A stretch of DNA of 64,000 bases from Onchidella celtica (lineage: Eukaryota > Mollusca > Gastropoda > Systellommatophora > Onchidiidae). The stretch's first letter is position 1. Each line of letters opens with the position of its first letter. Positions 1 through 11,533 of this stretch are shown here, in pieces. The stretch spans positions 87,513,998 through 87,577,997 of the forward strand of contig OZ007567.1 in assembly GCA_963931925.1 (NCBI GenBank), read 5' to 3'. The notes under the pieces are model-generated. The model made no database searches. It was not told the DNA's origin and was given only the letters and a program-made list of their open reading frames with translations. Both the position numbers and the translations under genes were made by a program.

Positions 1-204
1 TATGTCTATGCCTAATGATAATTGATAATGAGCCAGTCTTTTAGGACCAGCGGAGAACTAACAAACTGATTAGGGGCTGTTGACTTTTGCATCATATTGC
101 GCCAACTGATAAGTGACTGGAAGAACTGGAACATAAACGTTGCAGACAGGACATTGCCATCACGTTAACTCGTATGACGCCCTAACATCCCCTCCCCCTC
201 CCTC

Positions 205-334
205 ATCTCCCCGCCCCCAAAATAAAAAAAAAGAACCGCCGACCGGCGCTGCACTGTGGCGACGACGTGCCTGCTCCAGTTGTAACTGGGCTGCAATGGC
301 ACAAAGGCAAATTTCCCAAATGGGATTAAAGAGT
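205..334 (-). repeat. Short dispersed repeat, copy 1
   Basis: This stretch is the reverse complement of 7644-7775. Shared landmarks are an AATCCCA..GGGA..TTTGCCTTTGTG start, a GCAGCCCAG block, ACTGGAGCAG, and TCGCCACA..CAGCG followed by a T-rich run. The poly-T/poly-A end suggests a small retroposed element, but no tRNA promoter boxes are evident and the family is not recognised. Confidence 0.6.
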
Positions 335-1720
335 TATACAAAAACAAATACGCTCTATTCTGTGACAATCGTACAAATCTGCGAATTATTAATACAAGTC
401 ACCCTTAAGGGACAAAGAGGAAGGGTTACTGCTAGCGAGAAATACACATAGACAAAGGTGTACAACAGAACTGAACACAAAGAAAATGCTACAATTAATG
501 AGACAGCAACAACGCTACTGCTTTTCCACACTGCCAAAAGCCAATATTTTTACATAAACTGGACCTTAGTTTTCCAATGTTTTATTCCCTCATTGAACCT
601 GCCATTGCGCGCGAGCCACATCCGATAACCTAAGTGAAAAACTAACTCTGTCGGCAATTCACTCCAATTAACGTGTCAATGAATGGCTGCTGCGATAAGA
701 GTTTCACCCTATGGGCTCTGCTAATGTATCGTTAGTTTCAGTATGTGTACTTTCTTCACTCCAGGATGTTAACGAATAATCCACCAAGGGTTGAGGTAAA
801 GATAACCTCATACAGACAGAAAATTTTTTTAAGAGTGACAAATATAAGAAAGAGAGAGATGTCAAAAGCAAGGGGAAAAAAGAGGGGGAGGGCGAGAGTA
901 AAGAAAGTCACGGACGCAAGAAAGGGGGCGGGGGGCTTCTCCCTGTCACATCCAAAAGGAACGAAAAAGCCACGATAAAACTGCAACTGACTCCATCCCA
1001 ACAACCTCCACTCAAGCCTTCTCTTCATCAAACTATATTCTCGTGCAGCGGTTCTCAACCAATTTCAACCTGTTTCCCCCTATATTTCATGTGATGTCTC
1101 ACGGATTGACTTCCTCCATAAAATCGGACAGTGCATTTTTAAAAAATCAGATCTACAACACTGATGGGGCAATCGAGATCAACAGAATTACGCAATACAG
1201 AGCTGAACATCAGTAGAAATTATTATGCACTATATGGAAATCAAAGACAATGTGTAGTGTGCATTACTCCATGGACTGAGTATTCCCTCCCTGAAATTCC
1301 AGCATTTCTCCCCCTGTTAAATGCCGTTGTTTTCATGAAGGATAACATCCTGCAACAGGGATTATCAAACGGGAGGCACTTGGCTCTCAGGGGTGGAACT
1401 GTCGAGGAATTTCAGTCAAGGGAGGAACTCTAAAGTTACAGAGAATAAAATATACTCCCTACACTGTATATGAAATACTAAATGAAATACAAGTGCCAAT
1501 ATAACACAACTGTACGTGCGATCACGAATTAACATTTCACAGCAAAAACATATTTGGACATTAAATGTAATAGAAGTTTTACGATCAACTGAAATAGGGA
1601 TTTTCTTTCCTTTTTAGACTGCCGTTGGTAAAGTTGTTAGTTTTACAATCTATTTCAAAACACCACGGTAAAAGTGTAGTGGCGGAAAAACTATTACATG
1701 ACAATTCAAAATGGGGAAAA
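335..1720. other. Non-coding stretch, nothing recognised
   Basis: AT-rich sequence with short open frames on both strands, none with codon structure or a family match. Contains a purine-rich tract around 840-930. Confidence 0.5.
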
Positions 1721-1963
1721 AATTGAAGAGGTTAGTTCAAGAACGAGGCTAAGTCACATTCTGCTAAAAATAGATGTGGAAATCACATAAAACGGGCTAT
1801 CTATTTATAGTAACATCATTCTTCTAGCGTTAACTAGCTCTGAGTGAGCCACACCAATCCAAGTACAACATTAAGTCCAAAGTTTTTTGGCTTCTTTTTT
1901 TTTTTTTTTTTCGTATTAACTCAAATGTGACTTAACCCTGGTCTTGAACTAACCTCTTCAATT
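1721..1963. repeat. Foldback element with about 40-bp inverted ends
   Basis: The arm at 1721-1760 (AATTGAAGAGGTTAGTTCAA...) recurs inverted at 1924-1963 with only a few differences. The spacer is about 160 bp and includes a T run. This is the shape of a small MITE or foldback element. No target-site duplication could be seen beside the arms. Confidence 0.6.
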
Positions 1964-4900
1964 GCCGAAACATGAGATCGCAAGGGGGGAGGGGGGATAT
2001 GGCCTAGGACTCCGAGAACCACTGGCCTATGGGAAACAACTAGCATTTAGTAATCGTAGCCAAAGGGTGTGAGAAAAGCAGTGAAAACAATTAGCTTTGA
2101 GATCTGAGCTGAGTAAAGCCTTGAGTGATGACAGATCTAAGACTGCTGTCGTCACTGTGCTCCCAAACGGCTTTGTTCCGCCGAGCTACTAATTCATGCC
2201 TCTCCTTCTCCATCATTCATCTTGTCTCAGATTTAATGCCGAAAATCCACGGCCAGGTCACATAGCAGCGTTGACCGGACAGAGAACAATACAATATTAT
2301 GTTGATAATCTTCAACTGTGCTAATTTCTGACTACACTCAGCCTAATACATGTACTCGTGATGTCTCATTCTGTCACACATCCTTATCTAATTATTGACA
2401 AAATACTTCTTGAAAAACTGAACAAAATCAGTATGGTCGCGGCAGGGCTATAAAATCCCCCCCCCCCCTTTCTGTAGCTGGCCGACCGTGCAAGAATGGA
2501 CGAAAGAAAAACCTAAGTTTTATTTGTTAAGATAATATGAGTTTTTTGGTAGGCCTATGCAAAGAGCAGGATGAACCCTTGAATGCACTCGCGGGGAACA
2601 CAGATCTGTCCGAATCCCGCGGCTTTTGCCGCGTCTTCATTTACGTACAAAAAAAAGGGCGTGGGGGGGGGGGGGCGCACAGAAGTGTCTCCATCGCGTC
2701 TGTAAGCTGTTCCAATGTGTTTTCGGTGGTCACATTCGTCCTATGGCTTGGGGTAGGGGTTGGAGTTCAGAAATACTCTTCCCAAAAAATAATATTATTA
2801 TATAGGGACAAGAAAAACAATTACGAGCTACCAGTATTAAAGCACTCGACTTCCACTGTGCAAAACCCTCTGGACTGATGAAACTACCATTTCAAATGAA
2901 CAGTTATCATGAACTGCCAGGCGCGGGTGGGTTTGGTTTTTAGAGCCATGTACAAATAACGAGAAAAGTCGAAGGTGGATAACACGCGAGGATGAAATGA
3001 AGAAATACGCTATATAACAGAGTGGCCAAACTTGCTTACTGTAAAAGCCACATACGATAAATTTCAAATGTTCCAGTTAACTGTGATGAAAATAGAGCTC
3101 AGACAATGTATTCCACGAGCCGCATATTGCAGGCCAAAGAGCCGCATGAGGTTCGGCAGCCGCGGTGTGACCACTTCTGCATACAATGTTTGTTGTTTTT
3201 TTAATATACACCTTAGTTTCGGTAATTATCATTTGGTCCCGTTATGACCTGAGTATCAATTGTAATCTGCCTGAAATTTCTGAAGCTCATATCTCAAGCG
3301 GTTTAGTCAGTAACTGATGCCAGTTGTATTGATTGATAATAATAATAATAATAGTAACAATAATGATAATAATTTAAAACCCCAGAACTGCGCCAGCCTG
3401 AAGAGCTGATTCGGCGGTCTGCATGCCACTGTCAGATCAGACAGGGGAAGACGACCTTTTTTTTTTGTAGGTCTAGCTTGAAATATCGAACTGACCCCAG
3501 AGATCGGAAATCAAGTCACGCAAAGGCAGAATTTTTGTTGGCACAAAAAATACTCTCCCTGCGCCGTGGCTCATGGACAAAATGACACAGAAATGTTGTT
3601 TGTGTGTTACAATTACATGTATTTACAGAACATGCTTGTATCGGAATAGTATATTCTCACTACTTGGCCCGTACGTTTTTCTCTGGCTGAATACACGAAT
3701 CGTACTTACAAACTTGAAGGAAACTTAAATCGATTCTTAATCTGAAAAGTTATTAAGAAGTATAGAAAACGAAAAACACCAGTTTCGGGATGATCGCCAT
3801 TTTGGTTTTTAAAAAAAATCACCCGTGAACGAACTGCGGGAAATCTGGTCATAAATTTTCCACAACCGGCCTATTCATTTCGTAATCTTTAAATTGTACT
3901 CTTTGTGCGGAGTAGATGCGTTATTACGATGCAATACCGACACCATGCTACGTTGTAATCAACGCTTCATAACCTGCTCCTAGAAACTCGACAAGAAAGG
4001 CAACGCTATCGCGTGTACCGATCAATACAAGAAGAAAAAGGTGCTGGAACCTTTAAAAGAAAGTCAATATTGTCGACAAATGACGATCTGGGCGCAATTA
4101 AAGACTGCTGCATGGGATTGGAACACAATCATAGCCAAACCTTATAAATCGATCGGTTCTTGCTTTGGGTCAGCCCATTACTGCTCTCAGTCTCACACAC
4201 CCGATTCCTACTTCGGCTCTTATCATTAGTTCACAATTCGAGCTGACGGTAGAACTTTTGTGTTCTCTCTTCACTGTTGCTGTCTATATGTTGCGTAACC
4301 GGAATGCACTTTTAAGTCATGATAACCCAGGATTGTTTTTTTTTAACCATTATTCAGATAACAGTGCATTACCAAGAAAACAATAAAAAATAACCCAAAA
4401 AAACAATAATTTAATGACTAACGTATAATTTATGTTTGTGGCGAAGGCAAATATAATATTGTAAACTAAAAAGGTGCAGGAAGGGGTCCCCGGCGCAAGA
4501 ACGTGAGGCGGTAGGAAGTCCGAAAGGCCGATTAGGGTGTGTGTGTTGGAGAAAGGGAGAACAAAACACCTCGACCCTGACTGGGACTGGCCGAGAGATC
4601 AGACCGAAAGATTAGTTCTGATCATATGGGATTGGGTAGGGATGGGATTAGCAAAGACAAAATCTTATTTGACATGGTCATTTTTGAGATTACAGATCAT
4701 AATAATATATCTCAACGTGGGCTACATTGTGCGCCCTTTCCGCCATCTTTCCCCTCGCCAGCCTGATATCCGTTCAGAGATATCCAATCGTGTTAGATGC
4801 GAGTTTCACGAATTGAGGTAGACTATGGCGGATTACCCTAGGGCAAGATTTCGTACAGCTGAAGCTGAACTCGAAAACCTGGACGGAGGAGCAAATAGAA

Positions 4901-6949
4901 AAACTGGCTTCTTCAGCTTTTTCTGCTTGCCTCACTTTCGTCATTATCAGCTTCGTGATCCAGAATTAAGTTGAGCCAATTTACGCATCTGCAGCCCTAA
5001 GGTCATACATGTTTTCGGCATTCTTTTCGTATAACGTGAGGACAGAGAGAAATCTAAGCAGATAGAGAGACAGAGTAAAACAACTTGGGAAGACAAATAA
5101 TGAAGATAATATGAACACTCCTCGGAGGCAGAAAGGAAGGAGTATTTAAAGGGGGCGAGGGTTAAAAAACAACAAGTTTCTGGGGTACACAACCAGTAAC
5201 ATTTCGACTGCCGACAATCACCGAAGAATAAACAGGAAAATCCCTCATTTTCTGAGCTCGCAATAGTTCTCATGTAAAGTCTCGTTTTCTCGCACCCGTT
5301 CATTCCCACAAAGGTTCCCTACATTTTTGGTTTGTTTTTGTTTTTACCCCATTTAATCTTGCACCTAACCCTCATTCGGCCCATCACCTGTCTGTGACTA
5401 GTGTGTCCTTCTATGGTCTATAGCACTTCCAAATATTAGCCTTTTAACTCATTGTCACCATTCTTTTTCTGACCATTTTTTAACCTTCATTTAAAACATA
5501 CTTTTCTAACATCACAGAATAACTCTATGATATGCGCTGCAGTGTTCCATTACATTTATTCATCTAACCGAAGACCTTGAATTTATTAATATCACTGGTG
5601 ACTCTGAGTGTGATTGCCTCTGGGCATAACTTAATATATGTAACTAAGTGCCACACTGCAATAGACATTCTTGAAATGAATGGGACAGAGAGGCAATGAA
5701 TTATGTATATTGGGATGATGCACGAATATCTTGCTGCTGCTCTCTTTCCGGCTGAGATGAACCAGTAACAGGACGTAAAGAAAAATCACAATGTGATCAC
5801 ATGTGAAAATTAAGAGTTCGCGTTAAAGAAAGCATGTCGACGCCATGCTGGGGGAAAAAAAGCAAGACAATAGACAGAATATAACAGAACAACAGGACGG
5901 AAGGAGACCCTAGTATTAGTACCAGAAACGCTCACCAACCAGGGCATGGAAATCAAAATATTAATAATATTGTTAGTCATAAAAATGTGAAAAAAGCAAA
6001 CAAACAACTGGAATCAAGTGAAATTAAGGCTGATGCTACTGACTCCCCAGTTACAATTTTTCTGAACTTGGTCTGACTTTCAATCCATTTTATTATTTCA
6101 ATCCTTGATCTCATTTTTACAACAGTCCGTACCAATCACGTATACCAACATTTATAGCACGGACTCACAATGTGACAATTAATGAGAATCTATCATTTCT
6201 ATATTGGGTGTCCTGGAAATTATAAGTAATTTATATACTGCATCTACATAATCACTTCCTGTGCTGACTCAGACTGGTGTTCTAAGAATTTAAGATCCTC
6301 TTTCTCAATGACCGCCTCAAGCAACAATTCAATCTGAGTTGCTGATCCTGTCTCTGTCTTATCTATGCAACAGTGCAACTTAAGGACAATAAAAGCCACA
6401 CGTACACGCTACTGTTCCTATCAAAGCACTTGACTTCCTTTGTGCATAGCCCACTGTTGAAACTATCACTATACTATCCATACATTAATAATTTTCAGAT
6501 TCCACATTACTAAGCTGAAACAGAAATTTTCAAAAACTCATACAATACATTGAAAGTGAAAGATCTAACTCTAAGAATTGTGTTGAAACTAGTAGTTCAT
6601 TTAAAAAGTGTTTCACATATTTTAGTTTAGATTGGAAACAGCTTCAGCTTTCCTCTAGTATCTCAGAGCTGAAGTCGCTAAATGGAAGCAAACTGCTAGA
6701 GGACTCAAAAAATGAGATGACTTAACAGATATGTAAATCCTGCTTTCCAAAGGTGTTAGCAAATAAAATACTGTAATTGTTATGATGTAAATTCTGACAC
6801 TGTAGTGACAGCAACAAATACTGTAAATTGTTTAGTGAACAATCAATGGTGAGTAGAAATTCATATATAAAATTCAAACATTTCACTCTAATAAATTCTC
6901 TATAAACAAAAAACTAGTCGATAAATGGCCCAAAATTAACACAACTTAC
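1964..6949. other. Probable CNNM intron sequence, no gene recognised
   Basis: If the CNNM gene continues leftwards this is intron. It holds an AAT-rich microsatellite near 3334-3372, a C run at 2457-2468 and a G run near 2665. The open frames at 2537-2878, 4537-4821 and 4947-5309 show no domain or codon pattern. I looked for the CNNM cyclic-nucleotide-binding-like domain on the minus strand and did not see it. Confidence 0.5.
3334..3372. repeat. (AAT)n microsatellite
   Basis: Short imperfect run of AAT/AAC/GAT units. Confidence 0.85.
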
Positions 6950-7093
6950 TTTTCAAGTCTGTTTCATCAACAATTTCACTTTGAAGAATTTCTTCAATGA
7001 CATCTTCCAGAGTGATAACTCCAACATTCTCAAAATACGGGTCATGATCATCTGTGCTGTGCAGTTTCTGCACAATGGCCATGTGAGAATTCC
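6950..7093 (-). CDS. CNNM-type protein, coding exon 2 (end of CBS pair)
   Basis: This 144-nt exon continues the CNNM reading frame after a 2,995-nt intron. The acceptor is ctgacag|GG, whose two bases complete Gly-444 begun in exon 1; the donor is AAAA|GTAAGT, again phase 1. It encodes the second CBS half, recognisable by [21 protein letters not shown] and SEIVDETDL, which match the family's [21 protein letters not shown] region almost residue for residue. About 48 residues are added, giving 491 complete codons so far. Family members continue with a linker and a cyclic-nucleotide-binding-like domain. I found no match to that part on the minus strand between 6949 and 1, so the next intron is probably longer than 6.9 kb and leaves the window. 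Confidence 0.9.
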
Positions 7094-7643
7094 CTGTCAG
7101 CAGAGAAACAGAATTTACTGAAACAATATCATTTAACTCATTCCCTATGGTCACTTTTGTGGGTGTGGATGGGAACTCTCAACACTATCCAGTCTGAAAT
7201 TTATACGTAGTTCAAAGATGTTTTTCTTTTATAATTCAGTCTAAACACAAGACATCATACATTAAAGTGAAGGAAAATCAATGAACCAGGATCATGAGGA
7301 TGGGATTCCATATTTCGAGAAGTTGGCTTAGATATTACTAGTAATACTAGTGTTTGAAAATCGGTGTCCACTCAAGCTGATTCTTCCGCTTTTCTTAGTG
7401 AAGCGAAAATCCACGAGCCGAATATTCCGCTTACCGTGGCCAATGAGTAAAGTTCCATAAATGATACTGAAGCAAAAGAAATAAGTAGAGAATAAAAGCC
7501 CTTAGGGGTGTGTAAAGCAGCAAACGTGTTTACCCTACAAAAATAAAAAGGCGGGGTGGGGGCAGAGGGTCAAATCAACCCACAACATGTACCAAACTGA
7601 ACTGATTTGTTGTTTTTTTTGCATAGTATTTTGTATTATATTT

Positions 7644-7775
7644 CTTTAATCCCATTGGGAATTTGCCTTTGTGTCATTGCAGCCCAGGTTAATTAGTTAA
7701 AACTGGAGCAGACATGTTGTCGCCACAATACAGCGACAGGCGGCGGGTTGTTGTTTTTTTTTTGAGGGGGCAAGG
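7644..7775 (+). repeat. Short dispersed repeat, copy 2
   Basis: Reverse-complement partner of 205-334, lying inside the CNNM intron. It ends in a run of T directly before the tail of the neighbouring SINE at 7785. Confidence 0.6.
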
Positions 7776-7784
7776 GATGAATTT

Positions 7785-8062
7785 TATTTAATTTTTGCCC
7801 CGGGCAGCAGCCTGTTCGGCCTGCTCTTTTCAATTTCCAACTGCCAAGGCATGTTTAACGTGCGCAACGTGCACACTGGCCCTCCAACTTTTTTGTCCTT
7901 ATCCGAGAAGACTAGGTGCTTGATCCTACCTCCCATAGGATCAGAGACAGGAAAACATGAGAAAAATCCCAAAAATTCCAACATGCCTGCACCGACAGGG
8001 ATTTGAAAGCGGTACCTTCAGCATGAAAGGCAAGCACCTTGCCTCTGGACCACGGTGTCCCA
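7785..8062 (-). mobile_element. tRNA-derived SINE, copy 1
   Basis: Read on the minus strand, the head (8062 downward) looks like a tRNA: a GTGGTCCAGAGGCAAGG box-A-like region, a CAT anticodon-like triplet, then a degraded box B where copy 2 has GGTTCGAATCCC. The body contains ACGTTGCGCACGTTAAA and CTAGTCTTCTCGGA blocks and ends in an A-rich tail at 7785. A second copy with the same body and tail is at 27721-27980. The open frame on this strand is simply SINE sequence. Confidence 0.75.
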
Positions 8063-8303
8063 TGATTTCAATGACATTTCTTAAGCTGTCTTGCAGAGGA
8101 ATGTGCATTGTTTAAATTTTCAATATCCACTATCATTATCAAGGGTGACAAAAACTGCTCTGCATCTCCAGCGTTGCCAGTCCTTGGGCTTTTGGGGGTT
8201 ACCTTGAGATCCTGGCATTTTTTTAAAGATCTTGGCATTTTTCTGGCTTTCATGTACTAAAAGTGTGTACTGTGGGGATTATCATATCAAGAATAAAACA
8301 AAC

Positions 8304-9166
8304 GAAGTGTTTATCCGTCGATACTGACGGATAAAATTTCCCCTAGGATTTTTTTTATCCGTCAACATAAATTCTGTATTTAATTTGCGAGTCATCTCCC
8401 CTGATTCTAACCCTTTCTCTGTCTTCCTCCCTTGTTCCGTTCATCCCGACGCGATCAACGTTCGCATTGGGCAAGTGTTGAAAACGATATTGAAATTGGA
8501 GAGACTTGGAAATTTATTGATTAAATGGACACTACAAAGGTTCAGGTCTAATCCGTTGAACTTGAATGGGTTTCTTGGTTTGGTCATGCTTAAATTTAGT
8601 AAGACTTTCCTCACAGTTAGTGAAGTTCCTCAGTTGCGTAGTGGTTAGCATCTCTGCCTGTCAATCAGGAGGTCATGGTTCGATTCTCAGCACGTCGGTT
8701 TTTTTTTGGTTTTTTTCATTTAAGTCTTTTTATTAGGCATCAATCTTTTTTTTTTTTTAACCCAAGAACAATAACGGAAGAATTCCAGTTTATTTTTTTG
8801 TATCTACACCTGTCAATCGGGGGACAGTGGTTCGATTCTCAGCAGGGTAGGGTTGTTTTTTTGTTCTTCTTTTCTTACAAAAGTCTTTTTATCTGTAATC
8901 AATCTGTTTGGTAATTTTTTTAAAATCCAGTTTGCTTGTTTGTTTGTTGTTGTTTTTTGTCATTAGTCAATCCGAGCTTTATCCGCCGATACTGTTGGCG
9001 GCCCAAGATCTGCCGATAGTGTTGCCAGATAAACCCAAGTATCCGTCGATAATAATTAATATTGACAGATAAAGCTGGGCAGTATCACTAGTGGCAGTAT
9101 CCGTCGATGTTGACGGATAAAGCTGGGCAGTATCCGTCGATAATGTTGACGGATAAGGGCAGCCTA
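8304..9166 (+). mobile_element. Hairpin-rich non-autonomous element, copy 1
   Basis: This element of about 860 bp begins with a palindrome (TTATCCGTCGATACTGACGG, 8311 onward). It ends with a run of four or five similar palindromes (8985-9156) of the form TATCCGTCGAT..TTGACGGATA. An inverted copy lies at 58260-59003, and the two share outer bases AAGTGTTTATCC and AGGCTGCCC, which fixes the ends to within a few bases. No transposase is encoded. The middle holds a tRNA-Asp-like segment and T-rich stretches. Whether it is a DNA-type MITE or a SINE framed by hairpins is open. It sits in the CNNM intron. Confidence 0.7.
8628..8698 (+). tRNA. tRNA-Asp-like pseudogene inside the hairpin element
   Basis: The order of parts follows tRNA-Asp: a D-arm/box A region GTAGTGGTTAGCAT, an anticodon loop CTGTCAA with anticodon GTC, and a box B GGTTCGATTCT followed by a T run. 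The acceptor ends do not pair, so it is a derived relic rather than a working gene. A partial second box B occurs near 8830, and a diverged equivalent lies on the minus strand near 58620-58680 in the other element copy. Confidence 0.55.
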
Positions 9167-10088
9167 AAACAAATTCATGACTGGTTTCTGCAGTGCATGG
9201 ATACATGTAGGAAGACTAAATGATTAAATTTAAAAAAGGCTTCAAATTCAAAGAGTTTGTGGGCTGAACTCACTAGGTCATAAAATGTACACACTGTATG
9301 AACTCTTGATAACATTGTGTAGTTTATTACTGATTTTGTCATGATTTCTGGCTAACCCACATTTTCCATCCCCTTACATTGGTATTCCATGACTTTGTTT
9401 GTTGTCCATTTTCTAATCCTATTCAATAACTGTGTATTGTATTACTCTGCCAATCTAGGACCCATTCAGAACAATGGTCCATATTTTGTAGAATTTACAT
9501 TGCAAGGGTGACCTTAATTGTGTAACTGAGTTATAAAGATCGTGCAGCCCTGTTCAGGCTGTCAGGGGGGTTTTCTTTGAAAAAGTAAAGGAGAGATGTC
9601 AGTACAGACGGTGCCTTTTTACTTTTTCTTTGAAAAAATCTGAAGGGATGATGCTGCATTCACACTGCAGTTCAAACTTATTTGAAAGATACAATAAAAG
9701 TTAGCATAACCTAACCCCCACACTCCCAAAAATGGAATTGGGGCCATCTGGCCCCAACAAGCTGTCCTCTTCAAAATGCTCCAAATGGCCTGGTTTCATG
9801 ACAGTTATTTTACAATTTAAATATCACCTCACCTCAGATGTTTATTAAACACTGTGACACTACCAGTACCTTCAGGACTCAAGATCACCTGGGAAGCTAG
9901 AATTGGAGCCACAGCTTCAAGGAGATAATACATTTCATACATCCTACATACTAAAATTCTGGATCTAGAGATGTTTACTTTAGTAAATTTTGGCCCATGC
10001 ATCAGATAAGAGTTAAACTCCATTTGTTATTTGAATGATAAAGGCAGTATTTTCAAATAAGATTCAAGACAAAAAAACAAACACTTAC
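9167..10088. other. CNNM intron remainder, nothing recognised
   Basis: Non-coding sequence without a recognised repeat. The short open frame at 9829-10023 has no support. Confidence 0.5.
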
Positions 10089-11418
10089 CATGTAAAAATT
10101 CTTGTAACATTGCATCAAGCTTGACATCATAATCCACAAACAAAGGTTTGTGGTCATAAAATTTGCAAACTGTGCTCAGAACAGTTTTGTCATCTGGATC
10201 TATCAAAGCTAAATCTTTTGTATTGAGAAGATTTACAATGTTGGTTTTCTCTCCATCATAAACTGGAATGCGAGTATAGCCTTGATGCATGATCTGTGTC
10301 AGGGTCTCAAAATCCAAGACAGTGCTGATTTCAAGCATATAGACATCTTCAATCTTTGTCATAACATCCTCAACACTTTTGTTTGTCAACTGAAGGGCAC
10401 CTGATATTATATTTGCTTCATTATCATGCAGAACTCTTCTGTCGGCTGTCATTCGTATTAGCTCTTGAAGCTTTTCCTTATTATATACCTGTCCCATTTC
10501 CTCTCCCAAAATTTTGTCCAAAATAAGTGATATAGGAAATGAGGCTGGGAATGTGATGATCATGAAAAACACTGTCACCCAATACGTTCTGGCCCCAACT
10601 GCTAATCCATGCCGAGAACAAATAGCTTGTGGAATAATCTCACCAAAAACAACAATTCCAATAGTTGATGAAATTATAGCAATCAAGCCATTAGTCAAAT
10701 TATCGAAAAGAATTGTGAAGGTGCTGTTAACCATTACATTTCCAAGTAAAAGGGTGCAGAGCAAGAAGTTTCCTCGTTGTCTCAGTGGGCCTATCCTCTC
10801 GGCATATTTTTTTTCTGACTCCGATCCCACTTTCGCAATGATGCGAAGTTCTGTTTGGTCAAGAGACATTAAGCCCAAGTTGAGGCCACTGAATAGTCCA
10901 GACAACATTAATAACACAACACATATTGTTATCTGCAGCCACAGAGGCAGTAAGTATTGCCTTTCCTCCACGGGATCATACACATTTATTCTTAACCACT
11001 CTTTTGTACCCTGATGAAATTGAACACTTCCATTTTTTCCAGGCACAGACACGCACATGTACAGGTAATCACCTTTCCCAAGTGTTGATAGAAGATTAAT
11101 TTCTAGAGTGGAAGTTGTAGGATCTGGGTCTATATTCCTGGTGAAGAAACTTTTAGATCTAGTTACACGAGCACAACTTGCGTTACTAGGAGTGAAAAAA
11201 ACCTCTGTGTTGTTGTAGCCGAGATTTGTGCCAACAAGTCTGATTTTCGCATCCGTTTCGGCTTGCAACTTAAGACCACCTCCCTTTTCATTTGTAGAAT
11301 ACATATCCATGGAATATAAACCTAGGATCCGTGGCTGGGAACTCACAAGAGTGGACATGCTCGTAAGAAAGCATAAAAGAAGGTAAAGACGACACCACTG
11401 CTTCCTAGCCGCCGCCAT
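10089..11418 (-). CDS. CNNM-type metal transport mediator, coding exon 1
   Basis: This exon encodes residues 1-443 of a CNNM (ancient conserved domain) protein, a family of plasma or basolateral membrane proteins tied to Mg2+ efflux. In order it shows a hydrophobic signal peptide (about 1-27), an extracellular domain with N-glycosylation sites (NNT, NAS), and a DUF21 membrane domain from about 155. That domain carries SGLFSGLNLGLMSLD (173-187), hydrophobic helices near 216-236 and 242-300, and the conserved FGEIIPQ (258-264). The first CBS motif starts near 350 (DVMTKIEDVYML) and includes GYTRIPVYDGE. The start ATG at 11418 has a good context (A at -3, G at +4) and leads straight into the signal peptide. 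The exon ends at 10089 on G|GTAAGT, phase 1. Reading on past the donor gives only a short non-family tail. Family certain; paralogue (CNNM1-4) not assignable. Confidence 0.93.
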
Positions 11419-11533
11419 GTTTGTTTGTAATGTGTGACTGTATGACCTCCGGAAGTAGTGGTGGGCACATCCATCTTCAGGTATCGATACATCAATGTCT
11501 TCGTAGACATTGTATCGTTAACACATGGAGAGA
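11419..11533 (-). promoter_or_regulatory. CNNM 5' flank / 5'UTR with a small hairpin
   Basis: About 115 bp separate the CNNM start codon from the inserted LINE fragment. They include an imperfect hairpin around 11478-11510 (CGATACATCAATGTCT / AGACATTGTATCG). No TATA box is obvious. The 5'UTR and core promoter must lie here, within the LINE fragment, or across an unseen upstream intron. Confidence 0.4.

Larger units (their letters stand above)
7094..10088 (-). other. CNNM intron between coding exons 1 and 2
   Basis: GT at 10088-10087 and AG at 7095-7094 on the minus strand bound this intron. It carries a short dispersed repeat (7644-7775), a tRNA-derived SINE (7785-8062) and a hairpin-rich element with a tRNA-Asp-like core (8304-9166). 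Both ends match splice consensus and the flanking protein halves join in phase, so the intron call is direct. Confidence 0.9.

Noticed and set aside
10514-11014. 166-codon plus-strand frame
   Set aside because: Antisense shadow of the CNNM exon.
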